Positions 1 to 7,978 of a DNA stretch of 64,000 nucleotides are shown here, piece after piece. How positions within the stretch are numbered: the first letter of the stretch is position 1; every line of letters starts with the position of its first letter. The notes below the pieces were generated by a model. It was given only the letters and a program-made list of their open reading frames with translations. It was not told where the DNA came from and ran no database searches. The stretch is from Planctomycetota bacterium (GTDB lineage Bacteria > Planctomycetota > UBA1135 > GCA-002686595). Where the stretch lies: positions 1-64,000 of the forward strand of contig JAJDEW010000146.1 of the NCBI GenBank assembly GCA_029259595.1. The letters run 5' to 3'. Made by a program: the position numbers and the translations under genes.

Positions 1-2
1 CG

Positions 3-1748
3 GTCCTGCCGGGCGATGCCGCGGGCGGCTTCGGCCCGGCGATCGAGATCTCCACCGCTGACGGCTGCGACGCCGTGGCAGCCGCCGATCTGGCCGGCGA
101 CGGACTGCCCGAGTTGCTCGCGACCAGCAGCAGCACCCGCACCCTGTCCGTCGTCTCCCCGCTGCCCGGGTTCCAGCTGGGCGACGGTCCGGACCCGATC
201 CTCGTGGGCCTGCTGCCCAGCGCGGTGGCGGCCCTCGACCTGGAAGGCGACGGCGGCCTCGACGTGGTCGTGGCCGACCGGCTCGGAGGTCACACCGTGA
301 CCGTCCTGCGCGGGGACACGCTCGGCGGTCTCGCCGTGCGCCGCACGCTGCCGGTGGGCAAGCGACCCGCCGCCATCGCCGCCGGCGACATCGACGGTGA
401 CGGCGTGCTCGACCTGCTCAGCGCGAACTCGGGCTCCAAGAACGTCACCCTGCTGCTCGGCGACGGCACCGGCGTGTTCACACCGGCGCCCAAGGCCGTG
501 TCGATGGGCAAGGCACCGCGCGAACTGCTGCTGGCCGATCTCAACGACGACGGCCTGCTCGACCTGCTCACCCTGCACCCCGCCAGCCGCAAGGTGACGC
601 GCCGGCTCGGCAAGGGCGACGGCAAGTTCAAGGGCAAGAAGGCCTTCAAGATGGGCGTCGAGCCGGTGTCCATGGCGCTGGGCGATCTCGACGGCGACGG
701 CGTGCTCGATCTGGTCACCGCCAACGCCGGCACGGACGACGTCTCGATCCGCCTCGGCAAGGACAACGGCAAGGGCGTGTTCAACAAGCCGGTGCACGTG
801 CCGTCGGGCAGCGGCCCCGATGCGATCGTCCTGGCGGACGTCGACGAGGACGGCCTGCTCGACGCGCTGGTCGCGCACACCGGCGGGCGCGACCTGGCAC
901 TGATGCGTGGCGACGGCAACGGCAACCTGGGGCCTCCCGAGAGCCACCAGTTGTTCACCGCCCCGCGAGACCTCGCCGTCGGTGACCTGAACGGCGACGA
1001 GCACCTCGACGCGGTGCTCGGCAGCGCGTTGGGCCGCACGGTGATCGCGGTGCTGGGCGACGGCGCGGGCGGTTTCTCCGAGCCCGTGTTCCACACCGCC
1101 GACATCGACGCGGCGCCCCACGACGTGGACCTGGTCGACCTCGATGGAGACGGGGTGCTCGACGTGGTCACGGCGAATCCGGCCTCGGGCAGCGTGTCCT
1201 GGTTGATCGGCGACGGGCAGGGCGGCTTCTCGACCTTCTCGCGGTCCGCCGTGGGAGCAGACCCGCTGGCCGTCGTGGTCGACGACTTCGACGGGGACGG
1301 TTTCGCCGACGTAGCGGCCGTCGACTCCGAGGACGACACCGCGTCACTGCTGCGCAATCGAGCCGGGACGGTGTTCACACCCTGGAGCAACCTGGGGCGC
1401 GGCCTGGAGGGCGCCGACGGCGTGCCGCGCCTGCAGGCCTGCGGCTCCCTGGCGGACGGCTCGGTGGCACAGGTCCACCTGACGCGCGCGCGCCCGGGCA
1501 AGGCCAACGCCGCCCTGTTCGTGGGCGCGTCCGCCGCCGAGCTGCCCTTCAAGGGCGGCACGTTGGTACCCGCCCCGGACTTCATCCTGCCCGGCTTCTC
1601 GGTGGACGCCACCGGGAGCGCACTGCACACGATCGTGTTCCCGGCCACTCCCCCCGGGTCGGCGTTCTACCTGCAGTACTGGATCGACGACGAGGACGGG
1701 CCCGAGGGTATGGCCGCATCCAACGCGGTGCGCGGCATCACACCCTGA
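3..1748 (+). CDS. FG-GAP/VCBS repeat surface protein, 5' end outside window
   Basis: This is the C-terminal 581 residues of a protein whose frame is open to the left edge, so the true start is outside the window. At least nine copies of a calcium-binding FG-GAP/VCBS-type motif (for example DLDGDGVLDLVTAN) recur about every 45-50 residues and are separated by LGDGxGxF strands. That is the pattern of a beta-propeller of the integrin-alpha-like or FG-GAP class. The last ~110 residues lack the repeats and look like a beta-rich C-terminal domain ending in a WIDDEDGPEG segment. Such proteins are normally exported and bind calcium, carbohydrate or other surface ligands. No enzymatic motif is visible, so the function is unknown. 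The family call is firm and the role is not. Confidence 0.85.
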   Translation, partial: VLPGDAAGGFGPAIEISTADGCDAVAAADLAGDGLPELLATSSSTRTLSVVSPLPGFQLGDGPDPILVGLLPSAVAALDLEGDGGLDVVVADRLGGHTVTVLRGDTLGGLAVRRTLPVGKRPAAIAAGDIDGDGVLDLLSANSGSKNVTLLLGDGTGVFTPAPKAVSMGKAPRELLLADLNDDGLLDLLTLHPASRKVTRRLGKGDGKFKGKKAFKMGVEPVSMALGDLDGDGVLDLVTANAGTDDVSIRLGKDNGKGVFNKPVHVPSGSGPDAIVLADVDEDGLLDALVAHTGGRDLALMRGDGNGNLGPPESHQLFTAPRDLAVGDLNGDEHLDAVLGSALGRTVIAVLGDGAGGFSEPVFHTADIDAAPHDVDLVDLDGDGVLDVVTANPASGSVSWLIGDGQGGFSTFSRSAVGADPLAVVVDDFDGDGFADVAAVDSEDDTASLLRNRAGTVFTPWSNLGRGLEGADGVPRLQACGSLADGSVAQVHLTRARPGKANAALFVGASAAELPFKGGTLVPAPDFILPGFSVDATGSALHTIVFPATPPGSAFYLQYWIDDEDGPEGMAASNAVRGITP

Positions 1749-1775
1749 CGACTCGACCAGGCCGGCCGGCGACGC

Positions 1776-2153
1776 TCAGTCGTCGTCGTCCTCATCGTCG
1801 TCGTCGTCCGATTCGACCTCGACGATGGTCTCGATGCCGCCACGCTCGTGGAACTCGCCCTCCACGCGCAGGCGCGTCGGACTGAGCACCTCCATCAGGT
1901 CGTCGAAGACCTGGTTGGTCAGCGCCTCGTGCATGTACCGCTCGTCGCGATAGGAGGCCAGGTACTTGCCGAGCGAGACGCGCTCCACGCAGACCTCGTC
2001 GGGCTCGTACTCGATCACGAACGACGCGAAGTCAGGCAGCCCCGTCTTGGGACACACGCAGGTGAACTCCTCGCACTCGAAGCGCACCTCATAGGTGCGG
2101 CCGGGGCGCGGATTGGGGAACGTCTCGAGCGCGCGGCTGGCCTTGCTCGTCAT
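1776..2153 (-). CDS. queF: NADPH-dependent 7-cyano-7-deazaguanine reductase QueF
   Basis: QueF reduces preQ0 to preQ1 in queuosine biosynthesis, a four-electron NADPH-dependent nitrile reduction in the cytoplasm. The 125-residue product has the size of the single-domain (Bacillus-type) enzyme. The signature EFTCVCPKTG is present, with Cys34 in the position of the catalytic nucleophile and Asp41 (in LPDF) as the proton donor. The motif around ERVSLGKYL corresponds to the NADPH/QueF motif. The C-terminus carries an odd run of about ten Asp/Glu residues, encoded by a repeated GTC-type triplet tract on the plus strand. No other queuosine gene is next to it. The downstream neighbour on the other strand is the FG-GAP gene, 27 bases away (convergent). 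Confidence 0.95.
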   Translation of the reverse strand: MTSKASRALETFPNPRPGRTYEVRFECEEFTCVCPKTGLPDFASFVIEYEPDEVCVERVSLGKYLASYRDERYMHEALTNQVFDDLMEVLSPTRLRVEGEFHERGGIETIVEVESDDDDDEDDDD

Positions 2154-2219
2154 GCAGCTCCCGGGCCGTCGGGCCGTGAGTTCGTGGGGCGCGGCCCGCC
2201 GAAAGGCAGGCGCGCGTCG

Positions 2220-2250
2220 GATCGCGTCAGGCGGTCCGCGATCGCGTCAG
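2220..2250. repeat. 11-bp direct repeat with internal dyad between queF and the lipoprotein gene
   Basis: GATCGCGTCAG occurs at 2220-2230 and again at 2240-2250, exactly 20 bases apart. GATCGCG at 2220-2226 can also pair with CGCGATC at 2238-2244. The element sits just downstream of the lipoprotein stop and upstream of queF on the minus strand. It could be a weak hairpin or an operator. The role is unknown. Confidence 0.35.
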
Positions 2251-2259
2251 CGGGTCAGC

Positions 2260-2766
2260 TCAGTTGCCGACGTAGCCGAGTTGCTTGAGCAGGGCGAGGG
2301 CCGGCGAATCCTCGTTCTCCGAGGCTTGGGCCAGGAGCTTGTCGAGGTGCGGCTGGAAGGCCTCCTTGGCATCCGGATAGGCCTTCAGCCCGGCGTCGAC
2401 CACCTTGATCGCCGACTCGAGATGGCCGCTCTTGCGCAGCTTGGCTGCGGAGGTGATGTAGGTCTCCTCGTTGACCTTGCCGTCGAAACCGCTCGCGGCA
2501 GCCGCCAGGGCCGCCACGGTGGGCTCGCCGACCGCGTCCGACTGGGCCAGGGCATCGATGTGGAGCTTGGTCGCCCGCCACTCGAGCACCCCGTCGCCGG
2601 CCGCCTTGGCCTCTGCGGCGGCCTGGACGGCGATGTCGGCGGCCTTTGCGTAGTCCTTCTCGGTCAGGGCGGCCTGGGCGTCCGCCACCAGATCCCCGGG
2701 GCCACCGCCGCCACAGGCGGGGAGGGCGATCAGGGCCAGAGCGAACAGGATCGAGGGGGTCTTCAT
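2260..2766 (-). CDS. small TPR-like lipoprotein with LxxLGY tail
   Basis: The 168-residue product has a lipoprotein signal peptide with lipobox LPAC (Cys18), followed by a GGGG linker. The start was set at the ATG directly before this signal, because the longer in-frame extension is Arg/Pro-rich and non-signal-like. The mature part is alanine-rich and helical (AKAADIAVQAAAEAKAAG, ESAIKVVDAGLKAYP), resembling two or three degenerate TPR helices. The C-terminus is LLKQLGYVGN, an LxxLGY tail like those of the RHH proteins at 3280 and 19117 and the segment after the sulfatase domain at 20245. It is probably anchored to a membrane facing the periplasm. No enzymatic motif is visible, and the function is unknown. 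It may be cotranscribed with queF, whose start lies 106 bases downstream on the same strand. Confidence 0.75.
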   Translation of the reverse strand: MKTPSILFALALIALPACGGGGPGDLVADAQAALTEKDYAKAADIAVQAAAEAKAAGDGVLEWRATKLHIDALAQSDAVGEPTVAALAAAASGFDGKVNEETYITSAAKLRKSGHLESAIKVVDAGLKAYPDAKEAFQPHLDKLLAQASENEDSPALALLKQLGYVGN

Positions 2767-3057
2767 GTCGGGGTCTCCACGGTGGTCGTCCACCACAGAC
2801 GCAGGCTCTCGGGAGCGTGTGGGAAGCGGGTGAGAATACGCGATGATGAGCCTGGGTGCCCAGGCCGAGCCGGCATACCCCGGAAACGCCCGCGAGAGCA
2901 CCAATCCGACGCGTCGCTGTTCCGTGTCGCCATTCCAACGACTGCCCGGTGGACAGCCCGCAGCCCGCTTGCCCTCGGCGCCCTCACCGGGGCGCGGGGC
3001 CCTGCCGCCGCGAGGCGGATTGCCTGTGGAAGGACGGCGAAAACTCGATCTGCCCCC

Positions 3058-3085
3058 TTGCCATACGCTACAGGAAGGGTATTGT
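3058..3085 (+). promoter_or_regulatory. candidate sigma-70 promoter for the RHH-sat-AP-cysC cluster
   Basis: TTGCCA (3058-3063) is followed after 16 bases by TATTGT (3080-3085), a good -35/-10 match in otherwise GC-rich sequence. Transcription would start near 3092, leaving a leader of about 190 bases before the first gene. The start site falls inside the repeat element at 3087-3120. The rest of the 513-base gap 2767-3279 holds no gene that I can see. Confidence 0.45.
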
Positions 3086-3086
3086 C

Positions 3087-3120
3087 CGCACTCTAATCGG
3101 AGTGCGATTGGAGTGCGATC
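3087..3120. repeat. operator-like dyad plus tandem 11-bp repeats
   Basis: CGCACTC (3087-3093) and GAGTGCG (3100-3106) form a 7-bp inverted repeat around a TAATCG centre. GGAGTGCGAT then occurs twice, at 3099-3108 and 3110-3119, an 11-base period that puts both copies on the same face of the helix. The element overlaps the predicted start site of the promoter at 3058-3085. Tandem half-sites of this kind are typical for ribbon-helix-helix repressors, and the first gene downstream encodes an RHH-like protein. Autoregulation is therefore a reasonable inference. Confidence 0.45.
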
Positions 3121-3279
3121 GGTGTTCAGCCAGGAGCCTCCCGGCGCCGATGAGTCCTGCCCTCAGGGGCCGGACGCTCCGTTGCAGGCCCTCCCGGGCA
3201 CGCGCGCAGGCCGGCTCCCCGAGCCCCAGGCGCCCTCCCGAAGCGGTCCCGTCCCACCACCCTCCCGGCGTTCAACACG

Positions 3280-3513
3280 ATGAACAGCAAGGTCACGGTC
3301 AAGATCCCGCGGCCGCTCTACGAGCGGATCCAGCAGGTGATCACCGACTCGGGCTTCTCCAGCGCCACCGACTTCATCGTGTTCGTGCTGCGGGATCTGG
3401 TGGGCGACAGGGCCCTCACCAAGGACGAGCCGGAGCAGGGCGTCAAAGCCCAGTTCACTCATGACGAGCTGTCGGAGATCCGCCGCAAGCTCGAGAACCT
3501 CGGCTACCTCTAG
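3280..3513 (+). CDS. small ribbon-helix-helix-like protein with LxxLGY tail
   Basis: The 77-residue product begins with a strand (KVTVKIP), then helix A (YERIQQVITDSGF) and helix B (SATDFIVFVLRDLV), the order of a CopG/MetJ-type RHH fold. It is related along its length to the 65-residue protein at 19117-19314: both have a (S/H)xx(D/E)FIVxVL core and a charged linker, and the tails are RRKLENLGYL here and EKLKGLGYIS there. It opens a four-gene same-strand cluster (sat 82 bases downstream, then an AP-superfamily protein, then cysC). It may be a DNA-binding autoregulator acting on the repeats at 3087-3120. Alternatively, it may be an adaptor for the AP enzymes that works through its C-terminal helix. 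No toxin partner is adjacent. Confidence 0.75.
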   Translation: MNSKVTVKIPRPLYERIQQVITDSGFSSATDFIVFVLRDLVGDRALTKDEPEQGVKAQFTHDELSEIRRKLENLGYL

Positions 3514-3595
3514 CCGCCCGCCGGCCCACGGCCGGCCCCCCCGAACGAACCCAAACCCCTACTCCCGAGTCATCAGAGAAGCGAGCAAGACGAAC

Positions 3596-4747
3596 ATGAT
3601 TCCCGCTCACGGTGGACGCCTCATCAACCGCATGGTCCAGGGCGCGCTGCGCGATCAGCTGATCGAGCACGCCAAGACGCTCCCGCGCCTGACCCTGAAC
3701 CCCCGCGAACAGTCCGATCTGGAGATGATCGCCGTCGGAGCCATGAGCCCCCTGGAGGGCTTCATGGGACGCGACGACCTGAACTCGGTCGTGCACAAGA
3801 GCCGCCTGGCCAACGGCCTGGTGTGGCCCCTGCCCGTGACGCTGAGCAACAAGGGCGTGACCTGCAAGGCCGGCGACAAGGTCGCCCTGGTCGACGGGAA
3901 CGACGCCCTGCTCGGCGTGATCAGCGTCAGCGAGTGCTACAGCTACGACAAGAAGGAGGAGGCCGAGGGCTCCCTCGGCACCTCCGACGACGCGCACCCG
4001 GGCGTGCAGTACCTGGCCTCCATCGGCGACGAGTACCTCGCCGGTGAGGTGACGGTCACGGACCTGCCGACCCACGACTTCGCCAACGAGCGCCGCCTCA
4101 CGCCGCGCGAGACGCGCGTGCTGTTCAAGCAGCGCGGTTGGAACACGGTCGTCGCCTTCCAGACCAGGAACCCGATCCACCGCGCCCACGAGTACCTCAC
4201 CAAGTGCGCCCTGGAGATCGTCGACGGCCTGTTGATCCACCCGCTGGTGGGCGAGACCAAGAGCGACGACATCCCCGCCAAGGTGCGCATGGACTGCTAC
4301 CACACGCTGCTCGAGAAGTACTACCCGAAGGACCGCACGGTCCTCGCGGTGTACCCGCAGGCCATGCGTTACGCCGGCCCGCGCGAGGCGGTCTTCCACG
4401 CGCTGCTGCGCCAGAACTACGGCTGCACGCACTTCATCGTCGGCCGCGACCACGCCGGCGTAGGCAGCTACTACACCACCTACGAGGCGCAGGACTTCTT
4501 CAACAGCCTTGCGCACGACATCGGCATCCAGGCGCTGATGTTCGAGCACGCCTTCTGGGACAAGCAGGCCGGCGCGATGGCGACCGCCAAGACCAGCGCG
4601 GCCACCGACCCGTCGGACAAGATCTTCCTGTCGGGCACCAAGGTGCGCGAGATGCTCACCGCCGGGCAGCGCCCGCCGGTCGAGTTCACGCGTCCCGAGG
4701 TCGCCGACATCCTGATCGACGCCATGGCCAGCAAGGCCACGGTCTGA
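3596..4747 (+). CDS. sat: sulfate adenylyltransferase (ATP sulfurylase)
   Basis: This enzyme makes adenosine 5'-phosphosulfate from ATP and sulfate, the first step of sulfate activation. The 383-residue product belongs to the single-subunit Sat/MET3 family, not to CysDN. The PUA-like N-terminal part is followed by the active-site QTRNP (residues 189-193) and HRAH (195-198) motifs and the GRDHAGVG loop near residue 283. The start was placed at ATG 3596 because the family begins at this point, and the upstream in-frame extension is a Ser/Arg-rich shadow of the RHH gene. With cysC 1.1 kb downstream, the pair yields PAPS. No PAPS/APS reductase or dissimilatory sulfur gene is present here, so a role in making PAPS for sulfation is as likely as assimilation. 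Confidence 0.95.
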   Translation: MIPAHGGRLINRMVQGALRDQLIEHAKTLPRLTLNPREQSDLEMIAVGAMSPLEGFMGRDDLNSVVHKSRLANGLVWPLPVTLSNKGVTCKAGDKVALVDGNDALLGVISVSECYSYDKKEEAEGSLGTSDDAHPGVQYLASIGDEYLAGEVTVTDLPTHDFANERRLTPRETRVLFKQRGWNTVVAFQTRNPIHRAHEYLTKCALEIVDGLLIHPLVGETKSDDIPAKVRMDCYHTLLEKYYPKDRTVLAVYPQAMRYAGPREAVFHALLRQNYGCTHFIVGRDHAGVGSYYTTYEAQDFFNSLAHDIGIQALMFEHAFWDKQAGAMATAKTSAATDPSDKIFLSGTKVREMLTAGQRPPVEFTRPEVADILIDAMASKATV

Positions 4748-4864
4748 CGCACACCCGCCCGGGCGGCGCGCCGCGTGCAGCCGCCGCCCGGTGCGGGGTC
4801 AGTTCCCCCTCTCCGACCACCTCTCCGACCACCACTCCCCCAGACTCACTTGGGAGACCCGATC

Positions 4865-5824
4865 ATGGGACTCTTCGGATTCGGCAAGAAGAAAGCGGCG
4901 CCCAAGAGCCCGCCACGCCCGCTGACCCGCAGGCCCGGCGCGGCTCCGATGTCGCGGCCCGACCCCAAGGCCAAGAACAACTACATCGTGATCACGCTCG
5001 ACTCGTGTCGCTACGACTCGTTCATGGCCGCCGAGCCCAAGAACATCCCGATGATCAGCGGGGGCAAGGTCGAGCGACGCTGGACGTACGCGAGCTGGAC
5101 GGGCCCCAGCCACTACAACCTGCTGATGGGCCTGCTGCCCCACCACAGCCCCCAGAACGAGTTCGCCTCCGAGTACTACAAGGAGGACTTCCTCAACTAC
5201 AACGCGCGCTTCGGCACCGAAGGCATGGAGTTCGCCAAGCTCGTGCCCTCACTCTGGATGCCGGAGTACCTGCGCAACGAGCTGGGGTACACGACGCACG
5301 CCCGGGTGTCGCTGCCGGTGCTGAACAGCAAGACCAACGTCAACCGCAGCTTCGACACGTTCCAGCTGATGGACAGCCACAACGACATGGCCTCCATGCT
5401 GGACACGCTGGTCTTCGACGACGACCGGCCCAGCTTCCACATGCTCAACGTGGGCGAGACGCACTACCCGTTCGCCACGCCGGAGGAGGACCCCAAGGAC
5501 TGGCCGCGCATCAGCGGCATCCACGGCGTCTTCAAGCACCTCGATTCGCAGAACGTGGGCGGCAAGCTGATCAAGGACGAAGAAGCACCCAAGTTCTTCG
5601 ACCAGACGCGCCTCGACGAGCTGCGCGAGCGGCAGATCAACACCGTCCGCTACCTCGACGAGCACGTCTTCCCCAAGCTGTACGACATCGTCCCCAAGAA
5701 CACCTTCATCACCGTCACCGCCGATCACGGCGAGCTGTTCGGGGAGCTGGGCTACTTCGGGCACGGGCCGATCATGCACGAGAAGTGCTTCGAAGTGCCC
5801 TACGTCGAAGGCATGGTCCGCTGA
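4865..5824 (+). CDS. cytoplasmic sulfatase-like alkaline-phosphatase-superfamily hydrolase
   Basis: The 319-residue protein has the AP-superfamily core. A metal-binding VITLDSCRYD (Asp46) is followed by TGPSH (Thr79-His83), a T-x-P-S-H nucleophile motif in which Thr replaces the formylglycine Cys/Ser of true sulfatases. NVGETHYPF, TADHGELFG and GHGPI carry the remaining metal ligands. There is no signal peptide or TM segment; the N-terminus is Lys/Pro-rich, so the enzyme should be cytoplasmic, which is unusual for the group. The start ATG follows GGGAG at a plausible distance. It lies between sat and cysC (117 and 53 bases), so its substrate may be linked to APS, PAPS, PAP or a sulfated metabolite. 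Phosphodiesterase or phosphatase activity is as likely as sulfatase activity. Confidence 0.85.
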   Translation: MGLFGFGKKKAAPKSPPRPLTRRPGAAPMSRPDPKAKNNYIVITLDSCRYDSFMAAEPKNIPMISGGKVERRWTYASWTGPSHYNLLMGLLPHHSPQNEFASEYYKEDFLNYNARFGTEGMEFAKLVPSLWMPEYLRNELGYTTHARVSLPVLNSKTNVNRSFDTFQLMDSHNDMASMLDTLVFDDDRPSFHMLNVGETHYPFATPEEDPKDWPRISGIHGVFKHLDSQNVGGKLIKDEEAPKFFDQTRLDELRERQINTVRYLDEHVFPKLYDIVPKNTFITVTADHGELFGELGYFGHGPIMHEKCFEVPYVEGMVR

Positions 5825-5877
5825 GCCCGGACTCACGAATCAAACTCACGAGCCACTAACGACATCACAATTTTTCC

Positions 5878-6411
5878 ATGAGCAAAAAAGGATTCACCCT
5901 CTGGTTCACCGGGCTCTCCGGCAGCGGCAAGAGCACTCTGGCCCAGTTTCTCACTCCCAAGCTGCGCGAGCTCGGCGTTCCCGTCGAGGTCATGGACGGC
6001 GACGAGGTTCGCGAAAACCTCAGCAAGGGCCTCGGCTTCTCGAAGGAGGATCGCGACACGAACATCCGCCGCATCGGATACGTCGCGAACCTGCTCTCGC
6101 GCAACGGCGTCTGCGCCATGACGGCGGCCATTTCGCCGTACCGTTCGGTGCGCCGCGAAGTCCGCGACGGGTGCAAGGCCGAGTTTGTCGAGGTCTTCGT
6201 GAAGTGCCCGCTCGAGGTCGTCGAAGAGCGCGACACGAAGGGGCTCTACAAGAAGGCCCGCGCCGGCATCATCAAGAACTTCACCGGCATCAGCGACCCC
6301 TACGAGGAGCCCGAGAAGCCCGAGATCGTCGTCGATACCGCGGAGGAGTCGATCGAGCAGTCTGCCGAGAAGGTGCTCGAGTTCCTTCGCTCGCGTAGCC
6401 TGATCGGCTGA
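5878..6411 (+). CDS. cysC: adenylylsulfate kinase (APS kinase)
   Basis: CysC phosphorylates APS at the 3' hydroxyl to give PAPS. The 177-residue product carries a Walker A motif GLSGSGKS (12-19), the DGD motif ([17 protein letters not shown]) and the APS-binding segment [12 protein letters not shown]. The conserved [12 protein letters not shown] and [10 protein letters not shown] stretches typical of the family are also present. Length is normal for the stand-alone enzyme. It ends the RHH-sat-AP-cysC cluster. Bases upstream of the start are unusually AT-rich (a run of A and T just before the ATG), and a long hairpin follows the stop. With Sat it forms a complete PAPS-forming route in one transcription unit. 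Confidence 0.95.
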   Translation: MSKKGFTLWFTGLSGSGKSTLAQFLTPKLRELGVPVEVMDGDEVRENLSKGLGFSKEDRDTNIRRIGYVANLLSRNGVCAMTAAISPYRSVRREVRDGCKAEFVEVFVKCPLEVVEERDTKGLYKKARAGIIKNFTGISDPYEEPEKPEIVVDTAEESIEQSAEKVLEFLRSRSLIG

Positions 6412-6436
6412 CGCCAGCCCGGTTCGACTGAAACGA

Positions 6437-6472
6437 AGCGGCCCGCCGTCGATCGCTCGACGACGGGCCGCT
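6437..6472. terminator. 16-bp hairpin between convergent genes
   Basis: Arms 6437-6452 and 6457-6472 pair over 16 bases with one C-A mismatch and a TCGC loop. There is no T-run on either side. The hairpin lies between the convergent cysC and the small minus-strand gene at 6491, so it probably ends transcription in both directions. Confidence 0.6.
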
Positions 6473-6490
6473 CGACATTGGCGACGCCGC

Positions 6491-6724
6491 TCAGTCCGTC
6501 GAAGGTTCGACCGAGACTTCGGTCTTCCGCTCCTCGGCCGTGACTTCCGGTTGCGTCGCTGCGAGGGGAACGCGCAGCTTGATGGCCTTGTCCGTTCGTG
6601 CCGACCGACGGATCCGGTGAACATGGATCCGCGAGTCATCGCGTTCGACAGGCACGCGCACGACGGCAAGGGTGGTGAGCAAGCAAAGCGTTCCCACCGC
6701 GATCAGCCCCACACTGGCTTTCAT
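6491..6724 (-). CDS. small single-pass membrane or exported protein, unknown function
   Basis: This 77-residue protein starts at an ATG followed by a clear hydrophobic segment (MKASVGLIAVGTLCLLTTLA), either an uncleaved anchor or a signal peptide. A basic middle region (HVHRIRRSARTDKAIKL) and an acidic Thr/Glu tail follow. The longer in-frame extension upstream is rejected because the hydrophobic segment would then be internal. No family is recognised. It lies 134 bases downstream of the methyltransferase on the same strand and may be the last gene of that transcription unit. Confidence 0.5.
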   Translation of the reverse strand: MKASVGLIAVGTLCLLTTLAVVRVPVERDDSRIHVHRIRRSARTDKAIKLRVPLAATQPEVTAEERKTEVSVEPSTD

Positions 6725-6858
6725 GCCAGCTCTATCGGAGCCCAGGGGCGTTCGACTCGCCCTGAATCCGGCCTTCTCGGGGATACGTCCCGGAATCGCG
6801 GCCAATACTCCGCGCGAAAATTCTTCCTCCGCCGTTCGCGCGCGCGTGGTCGCGTCGC

Positions 6859-7965
6859 TCAGGTGGTCGCGGGAATCTGCAGGATCGAGGCGTCGAAGGC
6901 GTCCTGGCGCCCGTCCTGGGTCCGCGCCACGGCCACGAGTGTGTGCTCACCCGGACCGATCTTTTGGGTCGAACCCTCGATGTACCAGTCGGTCTGGCGG
7001 AAGCTCTCCCCGCCTTCGCTCGCCGCCAAGGGCTCTGCCTTCTCCCGATGTTGGGCCTCGAACCAGTGCTCGCCGTCGATGCAGACCCGCACGTCCGCGA
7101 TGGGCGACATGTGGATCGGTGATCGGACCCAACCGCCCACCCAGGCGTGATCGTCCTCGACCGTGGACTTCGAGATCGAGCCGCGCAGGATCGGTGCGTT
7201 GCTCCACGAAGCGAGACCGGGCACCGGACCGGGAGACATCACGTAGAGATCCTGGATGCGCCAGAGCTCGCGCTCGAGGATCCAGACGTTCTCGATCCCC
7301 ATGGTCTTGCACATCGAGCGCACGGACCGAGGCGTGACGAAGGTCGCCCCGTACTCGTCGAGGTCGAGCAAGCGGCTCTCGCTGTGGCGTTGGTAGGTGA
7401 AGCCCGTCGGGTGCCGGTCGACATCGCCCAAGACCTCTTGGGTGTGCGTCGAGAAGACGAGCAACCCGTCCGGTTCGAGGGCGGAGAAGAGCTTCGGCAG
7501 GAAGCCTCGGAAGCGGTATCCGGGCAGGTGTGTGAAGAGTGAGCCGACCCAGATCAGCGAGTACTTGCGCTCGAGGTCGAGGGTGTCGGGGTCGTTCGTG
7601 GAGTAGAAACCAGGGACGCCGAAGCTCGAACGCACGAAGTCGACGGCGGGCTTCAGAACGTCCGAGGCCCAGACGTCCTGCGGGTCCCAGCGCTGGACGA
7701 GAAACCTCATGAGACGCCCATAGCCGCATCCGAAGTCCAGGATCGACTTCGGCTTGCGGTCCGCCTGCTCGAGGACGTTGAGCAGCACGCGGAAGGCCTC
7801 GTAGCCGCTTCGCATGTACTCGAAGGAGCGACGGGCCGCGTCCATTTGCAGGACGTCGTCGCGGTACATGTCGTCGTCGGGATGGATGGAGTCGTCGGGG
7901 ATGATCTCCGGGGACTGGGCGGCGAACCAGTGCCCCATCAAGCGTTGCTCGAGTTCTTCGGACAT
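6859..7965 (-). CDS. class I SAM-dependent methyltransferase with C-terminal beta domain
   Basis: The 368-residue protein has a Rossmann methyltransferase domain. Motif I is SILDFGCGYGR (residues 74-84), the acidic strand-2 region is VWASDVLKP, and LIWVGSLFTHLP and LFSALEPDGLLVFSTH follow, as in Methyltransf_11/25. Residues from about 265 onward form a separate beta-rich domain (VRVCIDGEHWFEAQH ... GEHTLVAVARTQDG) like the Ig-like appendages of some polysaccharide-modifying enzymes. The substrate cannot be predicted. The start used (MSEELEQRL) leaves a 13-base gap to the RND pump stop; an earlier start would overlap that gene by 38 bases. Its place at the end of the efflux operon may be incidental. 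Confidence 0.8.
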   Translation of the reverse strand: MSEELEQRLMGHWFAAQSPEIIPDDSIHPDDDMYRDDVLQMDAARRSFEYMRSGYEAFRVLLNVLEQADRKPKSILDFGCGYGRLMRFLVQRWDPQDVWASDVLKPAVDFVRSSFGVPGFYSTNDPDTLDLERKYSLIWVGSLFTHLPGYRFRGFLPKLFSALEPDGLLVFSTHTQEVLGDVDRHPTGFTYQRHSESRLLDLDEYGATFVTPRSVRSMCKTMGIENVWILERELWRIQDLYVMSPGPVPGLASWSNAPILRGSISKSTVEDDHAWVGGWVRSPIHMSPIADVRVCIDGEHWFEAQHREKAEPLAASEGGESFRQTDWYIEGSTQKIGPGEHTLVAVARTQDGRQDAFDASILQIPATT

Positions 7966-7978
7966 GCTCGGGGGGAGT

